Assembly (NCBI RefSeq): GCF_023715205.1
Contig: NZ_JAMBNR010000005.1
Span: 124,001-188,000, forward strand
DNA: 64,000 bases
Origin: Mesobacillus maritimus
GTDB taxonomy: Bacteria; Bacillota; Bacilli; Bacillales; Cytobacillaceae
Direction: 5' to 3'
Shown here: positions 57,883 to 64,000 of the stretch, piece after piece
How the letters are laid out: the number at the start of each line of letters is the position of its first letter
Position numbering within the stretch: position 1 is the stretch's first letter
Translations under genes and position numbers: made by a program
The notes under the pieces: generated by a model
What the model saw: the letters and a program-made list of their open reading frames with translations, nothing else
Told to the model about the DNA's origin: nothing
The model's database searches: none

Positions 57883-59811
57883 TTATAGAGCGTCACGAAT
57901 CACTTTACGGTAGTAGTTAACAGAAAGGAGGCCAAAAATTGAGTACAATACAGTATACAGCAACATCACGACGATCATTGGTGTCCAAAGCTCACTACCG
58001 AATAAAAACCATCCAGATTTGACAGCAAAATAGCTATGAAATAAACCGAGTAGGAGGGGGATCCCGAAATTAAATAACTGTTTCTGTTGGACACCTTTTA
58101 AAAGATCGTTCTGAGTAAAACCTAACTTTCTTAAAACTGTATAATTTGGCTTCTCTTCTTCACTTTCACCTGTTTGTTTAAAGTAGAGAATACATCCTGA
58201 AGTGACTAAAAACGTTAATCCCAAAAAGGCAACGATAAACATCATGAAACCCATATTTGTTTTTTGATTATTGCTTAAATTGAGTTGGGATTCATGAGGT
58301 CCATTGCTTGTTGCCATGATTTCATTGAAAAAATGGTTTGCTTCTTTTAGTTGATTTTTATTCGTAATATCAATACCGTAAAACGTATTAGACGGTTTTT
58401 GAATGTCAGGATTTGCTTCGGTCACGAACTTTGTAAACACTTCCTCATCAACGATTGCCACAGGTAAACCTCCGCTAGTAAAATAGCCAGAGACTATAAA
58501 CTCATCTTCTAAACCTAAATAAGTAAACTTTTGGTTGTTCAACTCAAGTGCACCAGTGTCTTTTAAACGGATAAAATTTTGAAGTAAGTCGTTATATCCT
58601 GATAGAATGACTTCACCAGAAGATAAGTCGATATGTTCAATCGCTGTATCGCTGACGACAGGAAGGACCGTACCCTCCACTAGATCTCCTTCAATATCGC
58701 CATCGGAAATGTGTGATAAATCTACTTCAACTTGGATGACTTCAGTGCTTCTTTCCTCGAATTCAATTCCATTTTCATTTAACGTCTCTGTAAAGGTTGA
58801 CGCTTGATCTTCATCAGTAAAAGAGAAATCAGCGGCTACATAATCTTTAGCAGTCTTTTCGGCCGAATAATAGGAAATGTAACTTAATGATAATAAACCT
58901 ATCGCAAGTGCAGAAACCGTCGTAATGATGGTTAATAACAAAGCATTCGATTTCATCCGGAACATTACAGACGAAAGCGAAACGACTTCATTAACCTTCA
59001 GATAGCCGTTTTTTCGTTTGCGAATAAGATGAAAAATAAATCGGATCGAACCTTTATAGAAAAGGTAGGTTCCAATAATTACACTCCCTAAAATAATGAC
59101 CATTGCCAGGAATAATTCCGTAATCGTTGTAAAATCGCCGCCGAACAATTTCGATGAAATATAATATCCGAGAACAATTAAGAAGAGACCGATGATTCCC
59201 ATCATCATTTCCAAAAACGTCACTTTCTTGATTTGTTCTTCTGTTGAAGAAGTTACCCGAAAGAGAGCGAGAATCGTGTGTCTTTTGATGAAAAGATGAT
59301 TAATAAGCATAATCAAAAGATAGATCATACAAAACACAATCAACGTTTGCAGAAGAGCTTCCGTTGAAAACCTCAATGTCGCTATCGATTCTACGCCGGT
59401 TATTTTAAATAACAACAAGATGATTAATTTGGAAAAGGAAAACCCAATAAAGATCCCAATTAACAGTGATCCAAAATAAAGCATAAAGTTCTCAGCGCTT
59501 AGTAGTCGGAAAATCATCCCTTTATTCATCCCGACTAATTGCAGCAAGCCGATTTCTTTGCTTCGCCGTTTGATAAAAAGATTATTGGCATACAACAGAA
59601 AGATGGCGACAATGGCAATCAATAAAATGGAAGCAGTTCGAATTGCTGCGGCCCCTTTAATCGATCCTTCCGCTGCATCCATTGATGGATCGTATTGAAG
59701 TGTAACGAACGAAAAATATAGGGCAGAGCTAAATATCAAGGCAAACACATATAAAGAATAGTTTTTTAAATTCTTTCTTAAGTTCCGAAATAGAAGTTGC
59801 TTACTGGTCAT
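57883..59811 (-). CDS. bceB: Bacitracin-type peptide antibiotic ABC permease BceB
   Basis: A 642-residue FtsX-type permease with the BceB layout: two helices near the N-terminus, an FtsX block ([36 protein letters not shown]), ten helices in all, and a large external domain between helices 7 and 8 (about residues 310-520) that recognises the lipid-bound antibiotic. It works with BceA to free UPP or lipid II cycle intermediates from bacitracin-like peptides and also passes the signal to BceS. The ATG at 59811 has AGGTGG 8 bases upstream and overlaps the bceA end by 11 bases. Confidence 0.92.
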   Translation of the reverse strand: MTSKQLLFRNLRKNLKNYSLYVFALIFSSALYFSFVTLQYDPSMDAAEGSIKGAAAIRTASILLIAIVAIFLLYANNLFIKRRSKEIGLLQLVGMNKGMIFRLLSAENFMLYFGSLLIGIFIGFSFSKLIILLLFKITGVESIATLRFSTEALLQTLIVFCMIYLLIMLINHLFIKRHTILALFRVTSSTEEQIKKVTFLEMMMGIIGLFLIVLGYYISSKLFGGDFTTITELFLAMVIILGSVIIGTYLFYKGSIRFIFHLIRKRKNGYLKVNEVVSLSSVMFRMKSNALLLTIITTVSALAIGLLSLSYISYYSAEKTAKDYVAADFSFTDEDQASTFTETLNENGIEFEERSTEVIQVEVDLSHISDGDIEGDLVEGTVLPVVSDTAIEHIDLSSGEVILSGYNDLLQNFIRLKDTGALELNNQKFTYLGLEDEFIVSGYFTSGGLPVAIVDEEVFTKFVTEANPDIQKPSNTFYGIDITNKNQLKEANHFFNEIMATSNGPHESQLNLSNNQKTNMGFMMFIVAFLGLTFLVTSGCILYFKQTGESEEEKPNYTVLRKLGFTQNDLLKGVQQKQLFNFGIPLLLGLFHSYFAVKSGWFLFGSELWTPMIVVMLLYTVLYSIFGLLSVNYYRKVIRDAL

Positions 59812-60562
59812 GTTGAATACCACCTAAAACACCTTGTGTTCGCATAATGTCTTTAAAAAACGCTTGTCTTGTTTCGTTCCCTTTATTCAGTTGAGTGAAA
59901 ATCAGTCCATCTTTGATAAAAATAACTCTGCTACAATAACTCGCGGCAACTGGGTCATGAGTGACCATCAAGATTGTTGCCTGACGTTTTTGATTTAATT
60001 GACTTAGTTTATTCAGCAAATCAGAAGCAGATTTTGAATCTAGTGCACCTGTTGGCTCGTCAGCAAAGATGATGCTCGGTTCATGAATGAAAGCCCTAGC
60101 AGCAGATGTTCGTTGTTTTTGACCACCAGAAAGTTCATTCGGGTATTTGTCTTGTAACTCGAAGATTCCGAGTTCTTCGGCGACTTCTTTGAATTTATGA
60201 TTAGCTACGGTTCGAGAGGTTTTTGAAAGTGTTAATGGCAATAAGATATTTTCTTTTACCGTTAGGGTATCTAGAAGATTATACTCCTGAAAAATAAAAC
60301 CTAAATGCGCCTTTCTAAATTCTGCGAGTTGTTTTTCTTTTAGTTTGGTCATTTCTTGACCATTAATTAGAATCGAGCCGTTACTCAGTTTATCGATCGA
60401 CGAAAGCACATTTAGCAAGGTGGTTTTTCCCGAACCGGAGGGACCCATAATGCTGATAAACTCTCCTTGGTGAATCGAAAGGTCGACACCTTTCAAAACC
60501 TCTTGCTTATTAAACTTATTTCCGTAACTTTTATAAATTTTACTTGCTTCCAATATCTTCAA
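59801..60562 (-). CDS. bceA: Bacitracin-type ABC ATPase BceA
   Basis: A 253-residue ATPase, the same length as Bacillus BceA, and very close to it by eye ([80 protein letters not shown]). Walker A is GPSGSGKTT, the signature [13 protein letters not shown], Walker [13 protein letters not shown]. The TTG at 60562 is taken as start because AAAAGGAG lies 9 bases upstream; reading further back gives a low-complexity extension. The BceR box and promoter lie in front of this gene, so bceAB can be induced separately from bceRS. Confidence 0.93.
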   Translation of the reverse strand: MKILEASKIYKSYGNKFNKQEVLKGVDLSIHQGEFISIMGPSGSGKTTLLNVLSSIDKLSNGSILINGQEMTKLKEKQLAEFRKAHLGFIFQEYNLLDTLTVKENILLPLTLSKTSRTVANHKFKEVAEELGIFELQDKYPNELSGGQKQRTSAARAFIHEPSIIFADEPTGALDSKSASDLLNKLSQLNQKRQATILMVTHDPVAASYCSRVIFIKDGLIFTQLNKGNETRQAFFKDIMRTQGVLGGIQHDQ

Positions 60563-60589
60563 TTCCGCACGCTCCTTTTTGTTCATAAT

Positions 60590-60670
60590 TTCATTATAAA
60601 AATGGCAACGTGACTTTTCCTGCGATTGAGGTAACAAATGAGGAAAGCATGTGACATTTTTGTCACATGC
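60590..60670 (-). promoter_or_regulatory. BceR-binding inverted repeat and bceA promoter
   Basis: GCATGTGACA (60647-60656) and TGTCACATGC (60661-60670) form a perfect 10-bp inverted repeat with a 4-base spacer, matching the TNACA-N4-TGTAA pattern known for BceR-like regulators. Downstream on the minus strand a TATAAT (near 60590-60597) has no good -35 box, as expected for an activator-dependent promoter. The repeat straddles the end of bceS. Confidence 0.8.
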
Positions 60671-61667
60671 TTGCAAGATTCACGAATTCATTTTTATTTG
60701 GAAAAATGAGTGTGAAAGTAGTCCCGAGACCTAATTCAGATTCTACTTGAATCACAATATTTAACGATTCTGCTGCTTTTTCCGCTAAGTAAAGGCCCAT
60801 TCCAGTTGCGGCTGAATCTTGATGATTGGTTGTAGACGTAAATCCTTTTTCAAAGATCCTTGGTAAATCTTTTGGAGCAATTCCACGACCAAAATCAGTC
60901 ACCTCTATGATGATGTGGTCATCCTTGACTCGACTTGTAATTACAATGTCTGCTTTTTCGCTATATTTTATCGCGTTAGTTATCAGTTGACGCAAGATGA
61001 AACTAAGCCATTTCGCATCTGTGAGCAACACTGTTTCTTGCAAATCGATATCAAAACCAATGCCTTTTGGCATACACCAAGATTGGAGCGATTTCACTTC
61101 AGTAAACACAATTTTTTGCAAATCGACTTTTTCAATATATAAATCATTTTCCATGAATGGAAGCCGCTTTTGGTGCTGTTGTTGGTCAAGTAAGAGATGG
61201 ATTCGGAGCCATTCATAAGCTAGCTGAGATTTCAGTGGAGTTTCTTCCATCCTATCGATAATGAGCGACATCGCCGTTAACGGTGTTTTCACTTCATGAA
61301 TCCATGCCATCAAATCATCTTTTTCTTGTTCAGATTGAATTTTCTGGAGAGAAGCTTCACTTTTGAGCCGATTTGTTTGATTAAAAAGTCGCTCTTGAAT
61401 GATTTTCTCAAAAGGACTTTCGGCTTTGGTAATCGAGCTTATATCGAGGTCTTCGTACCAATCTTCAATACTTTTGATAAATTTTGTTTCTTTTATATAG
61501 GCAATGATTAGAAAGAAAAGAAACAGAATGATCCATAAAAACAGGACATAGTAGATTGATTTTAGCGGGAGGGCAGGATCAAGATAGGCAACGATCACAA
61601 GTAAAATTGGAAACAGAAAGCTGAAAAGAATCCACCTTCGTCTTTCTAATAAAAAATTTTTAACCAT
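60663..61667 (-). CDS. bceS: Sensor histidine kinase BceS
   Basis: A 334-residue intramembrane-sensing kinase, the exact length of BceS. Two helices with almost no external loop ([21 protein letters not shown] and [21 protein letters not shown]) lead to the DHp domain, with phospho-acceptor His124 in [13 protein letters not shown], then the N box LITNAIKYS and G boxes [11 protein letters not shown] and [14 protein letters not shown]. With so little outside the membrane it cannot sense the drug itself and depends on BceAB. The start overlaps the bceR stop by 8 bases. Confidence 0.92.
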   Translation of the reverse strand: MVKNFLLERRRWILFSFLFPILLVIVAYLDPALPLKSIYYVLFLWIILFLFFLIIAYIKETKFIKSIEDWYEDLDISSITKAESPFEKIIQERLFNQTNRLKSEASLQKIQSEQEKDDLMAWIHEVKTPLTAMSLIIDRMEETPLKSQLAYEWLRIHLLLDQQQHQKRLPFMENDLYIEKVDLQKIVFTEVKSLQSWCMPKGIGFDIDLQETVLLTDAKWLSFILRQLITNAIKYSEKADIVITSRVKDDHIIIEVTDFGRGIAPKDLPRIFEKGFTSTTNHQDSAATGMGLYLAEKAAESLNIVIQVESELGLGTTFTLIFPNKNEFVNLASM

Positions 61668-62355
61668 TAGAAGCTTCCTCTTCTATTGCGATATATCCTT
61701 GTCCAACTTTTGTTTCAATGAATCTACCAATTTGAAGTTCCTCTAATTTTTTCCGCAAGCGATTTACGTTTACTGTTAGGGTATTATCACTTACAAAACG
61801 TTCGTCCTCCCATAAGCTTTTCATCAAAGCCTCTCGAGAAACGATCTTGTTTTTATGTGCAATGAGTTCCTTTAAAATAAACATTTCATTTTTCGTCAAT
61901 TCAATTGAACCTAGCTTATTTGTCACAATATTTTTCTCGTAATCAATCGTTGCTCCAGACCAAGTTTTCAGCACGGTTTCTTCCGTATTGTAGTTGTAAA
62001 CGCGGCGGAGAATCGCTTGAATTTTAGCGATTAGCACGTCAAAGTGAAAAGGTTTTTGAATATAATCATCGGCTCCCAATTGCATAGACATGACCATATC
62101 GGTGGGATGATCCCGCGACGATAAGAAAATGATAGGAACCTTTGAGTGTGTGCGAATCATTCGACACCAGTGAAACCCATCGAATTTAGGCAACTGAATA
62201 TCGATTATCACTAAATCAGGTGATAACAACGTATACTCTTGAAAAACTTTCGAAAAATCAGAAACACCATGTATCTCGTAGGACCATGTCTCTAACCGAT
62301 CCTTTACTTCATGAAATAAGGTGGCATCATCTTCAATCAGCATAATTTTAAACAA
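61660..62355 (-). CDS. bceR: Response regulator BceR
   Basis: A 231-residue OmpR-type regulator. The receiver domain has the acidic pocket IEDD, phospho-acceptor Asp52 in VIIDIQLPKFDG, and the switch residues FLSSRDHP and KPFHFDV; the C-terminal winged helix shows LTKNEMFILKELIAHKNKIVSREAL and FVSDNTLTVNVNRLRKKLE. It matches Bacillus BceR in length and sequence. A TTG at 62355 is taken as start (MFKIMLIEDD); the ribosome site (AGGAAGG, then GGTGG) allows a start a few codons earlier. It is first in the bceRSAB order. Confidence 0.9.
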   Translation of the reverse strand: MFKIMLIEDDATLFHEVKDRLETWSYEIHGVSDFSKVFQEYTLLSPDLVIIDIQLPKFDGFHWCRMIRTHSKVPIIFLSSRDHPTDMVMSMQLGADDYIQKPFHFDVLIAKIQAILRRVYNYNTEETVLKTWSGATIDYEKNIVTNKLGSIELTKNEMFILKELIAHKNKIVSREALMKSLWEDERFVSDNTLTVNVNRLRKKLEELQIGRFIETKVGQGYIAIEEEASNG

Positions 62356-62486
62356 ACCATCCACCAACCTTCCTCAACCCATTTCACTCAAAAATAAGTA
62401 TAGCAAAAAATTCCTGTTCACCATATGAAAGAAGAAAATTGAAGACGTTGTAGGATAAAAATAAAAGTTATGGGAAAAACCTCCTA

Positions 62487-62505
62487 GGTGCCAGGCACCA
62501 TCCAT
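62487..62505. repeat. GGTGCC palindromic repeat, copy 7 (single half)
   Basis: GGTGCCAGGCACC (62487-62499) followed by ATCCATA. The second half is absent. It lies between the divergent bceR and glutamine-transport genes and so is not a terminator. The rest of the 62356-62708 gap holds promoter-like AT-rich sequence and no gene. Confidence 0.65.
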
Positions 62506-62708
62506 AAAATTGGTAATTTAGTTGAGGTTTGTCTGTTGTTGTCGGTGGATTTGAGGATACTCTAGCGATTGATAGGAAATGTAAGGAAAAGAAATTTGGA
62601 GAAGCCTAGGGCTAGTATACGACTGATTATTCAGAATAAACCGTCAATATAAAAGTTTACTCAATTATATGAACTTTGTGATAATTGGTAATAAAGGGGG
62701 AGAGCTAT

Positions 62709-63524
62709 TTGAAAAAAGGATTTTTATTATCACTAATGCTCAGTTTTGTTTTGGTTTTGCTAGCAGCATGTGGTGGAAGTGAGGAGTCATCTGGTGAATC
62801 GAATGATGGTTCTAGTAATGAATCTGGGGATAGTCAAGTTTATACAGTAGCAACCGATAGCAATTTCGTGCCGTTTGAGTTTCAAAATCCTGATACAGGG
62901 GAAATGGAAGGGTTTGATATCGAATTGATTCAAGCACTTGCGGATGAAGCGGGCGTGGAAATTCAGTTTGAAACGCTAGAATTTAGCGGGCTGATTGCCG
63001 GAATGGAAAGTGGACGATTCGAAATTGGGATTGCTGGAATTACGATTACCGATGAACGAAAAGAAAAAATTGAATTCTCTGATCCGTATTACGATGCAGG
63101 TTTAATTACGGTAGTCCAAGCAGATAACGAAGACATTACGTCCATGGATGATCTTTCAGGGAAAAAGGTTGCAACACGAACAGGATCTACTAGTTTTGAT
63201 TACTTAACAGAAAATTACCCGGATGCAGAAGTGATTCCATTTGAAGGAATCGTTGAAGCTTATATGGAGCTACGCAGTGGTCGAATTGATGCCGTTGTCT
63301 ATGATTCTCCGAACGCATTATATTACGTAAATGAAAAAGCAGATGGTAGCTTGAAAACAGTTGGGGATATTGCCGAAGCACAGCAATACGGGATAGCCTT
63401 TAAACAAGGTTCAGAGCTTGTTTCACCTTTCAACGAAGCACTTGCTAAATTCAAAGAAGATGGCACCTATGATGACATTTACGAAAAATGGTTTGGGGAG
63501 CGCCCATTCGGCACAGAGAAATAA
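62709..63524 (+). CDS. glnH: Amino-acid ABC transporter binding lipoprotein, GlnH-like
   Basis: A 271-residue lipoprotein: signal [18 protein letters not shown] with lipobox AAC, a Ser/Gly/Glu linker, and a family 3 solute-binding fold. Motifs are [66 protein letters not shown] and [15 protein letters not shown]. It binds glutamine or another polar amino acid and presents it to the permease encoded at 63783. The TTG at 62709 is chosen for AAAGGGGGAG upstream. A hairpin after the stop limits read-through to the permease gene. Confidence 0.9.
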   Translation: MKKGFLLSLMLSFVLVLLAACGGSEESSGESNDGSSNESGDSQVYTVATDSNFVPFEFQNPDTGEMEGFDIELIQALADEAGVEIQFETLEFSGLIAGMESGRFEIGIAGITITDERKEKIEFSDPYYDAGLITVVQADNEDITSMDDLSGKKVATRTGSTSFDYLTENYPDAEVIPFEGIVEAYMELRSGRIDAVVYDSPNALYYVNEKADGSLKTVGDIAEAQQYGIAFKQGSELVSPFNEALAKFKEDGTYDDIYEKWFGERPFGTEK

Positions 63525-63533
63525 ACACCTGAT

Positions 63534-63571
63534 AAAAAGTGTAGCAAGTTCAATCTTGTTACACTTTTTTT
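63534..63571 (+). terminator. Partial terminator between glnH and the permease gene
   Basis: AAAAAGTGTAGCAAG (63534-63548) pairs with CTTGTTACACTTTTT across a short loop, with one mismatch, then more T. It probably reduces expression of the membrane components relative to the binding protein. Confidence 0.82.
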
Positions 63572-63782
63572 ACACTTAGATTAGTGACCTACACGAGGCT
63601 CTTATCATTCAGTAGGTTAGTTCGATTCGAAGCGGATTGTCATAAAAACATTGCGTAATGGCAAGCTTACCTTCCTAGCATGTGAAGCTGCTTAAAGGGT
63701 AAAAACATCAATAAACGAAATCTCTCATCTTGAATGCAAAAGCAATTGCCAAGAAGAGAGCAATTATAAGAGGGGAGAGAAC

Positions 63783-64000
63783 ATGGAAGTATTTTTAAAC
63801 TCAGAATATATCAAACCAATGCCTTATCTATTAGAAGGATTAGTATATACATTGCTCATCACTTTTGCCGGGCTTTTCTTCGGCTTTATTATCGGGGCCT
63901 TCACCGGTCTAGGGCGATTATCAAAGAATAAATTCATTTACGGTCTATCATCTGTGTATGTTGAAGTGATCCGGGGAACGCCATTATTGGCACAAATTCT
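63783..64000 (+). CDS. glnP: Amino-acid ABC transporter permease, GlnP-like (runs off right edge)
   Basis: The first 72 codons of a HisM/GlnP-type permease. MEVFLNSEYIKPMPYLLEGL is followed by YTLLITFAGLFFGFIIGAFTGLGRLS, and the fragment ends in the conserved VEVIRGTPLLAQ, the start of the family's permease signature. AGAGGGGAGAG precedes the ATG. It partners the binding protein upstream; an ATPase gene should follow outside the window. Confidence 0.9.
   Translation, partial: MEVFLNSEYIKPMPYLLEGLVYTLLITFAGLFFGFIIGAFTGLGRLSKNKFIYGLSSVYVEVIRGTPLLAQI

Noticed and set aside
1-64000. tRNA or rRNA genes, prophage genes, complete insertion sequences, replication origin, CRISPR-Cas or restriction systems.
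   Set aside because: No cloverleaf, rRNA block, phage structural gene, transposase, DnaA-box cluster, Cas or restriction-type protein was recognised on either strand.

Overview
This AT-rich 64 kb window reads as chromosome of an endospore-type, Gram-positive Bacillota, most likely Bacillaceae. The reasons are strong AGGAGG ribosome sites, frequent TTG/GTG starts, U-tailed terminators, and close resemblance of several loci to Bacillus genes: BmrA, BceRSAB, YwbE, CodBA under PyrR control, SipS/T-type signal peptidase and CydA/B of the CioA class. No rRNA, tRNA, CRISPR array, prophage or complete insertion sequence was seen. All function calls come from reading translated sequence and remembered family motifs. 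No database search was run.

Layout. 0-2.3 kb: start of a BmrA-type drug exporter, divergent from a PadR regulator whose HAAS-type membrane partner is broken by frameshifts. 2.4-6.5 kb: two peptidoglycan glucosaminidases, a small one with two SPOR repeats and a 1069-residue autolysin with nine SH3b repeats. 6.7-8.5 kb: a ZTP (pfl) riboswitch and terminator upstream of a phosphoglycerate dehydrogenase gene. 8.6-20.5 kb: a broken DUF5694-like gene, small membrane proteins, a TetR/MMPL efflux pair with visible operators, DUF389 protein, nitronate monooxygenase, signal peptidase I, M42 peptidase and secreted M14 carboxypeptidase. 21-24.5 kb: fixABCX, the electron-bifurcating ETF complex. 24.7-32.4 kb: hypothetical proteins, a SAM methyltransferase, a YiaA-like protein, a SET-domain protein, YwbE and a membrane protein with an MltG-type LysM-like domain. 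32.5-37.6 kb: two MFS drug exporters and a secreted 5'-nucleotidase lipoprotein. 37.6-40.5 kb: PyrR-attenuated codBA. 40.8-45.8 kb: an iron-siderophore ABC operon with a Fur box and a decayed ferredoxin-NADP reductase gene. 45.8-53.5 kb: guanylate-kinase-like protein, hydrolase, small proteins, a structured non-coding block, acyl-CoA dehydrogenase, LysM-SPOR protein and DUF3891 protein. 53.7-57.7 kb: zinc-type CDF exporter with an ArsR sensor, then cytochrome bd oxidase. 57.8-62.4 kb: bceRSAB bacitracin-sensing and detoxification module. 62.7 kb to the end: a glutamine-type amino-acid ABC importer that runs off the right edge.

The non-coding sequence carries much of the interest. Two dispersed repeat families recur. 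One is a MITE-like element of about 130-190 bp whose ends begin GGCTNTTTTC, with nine full, degraded or partial copies, two of which flank fixABCX. The other is a palindrome around GGTGCCWGGCACC (seven copies), often but not always placed as a terminator. Readable regulatory sites include the ZTP riboswitch, PyrR attenuator, Fur box, BceR inverted repeat, a TetR operator overlapping a promoter, and an ArsR/CzrA-type operator. Three genes are clearly decayed. No single locus stands out as a wholly new defence or biosynthetic system. The best candidates for something undescribed are the structured block upstream of the acyl-CoA dehydrogenase, the MITE-like family, and a possible leader peptide upstream of the LmrB-like exporter.
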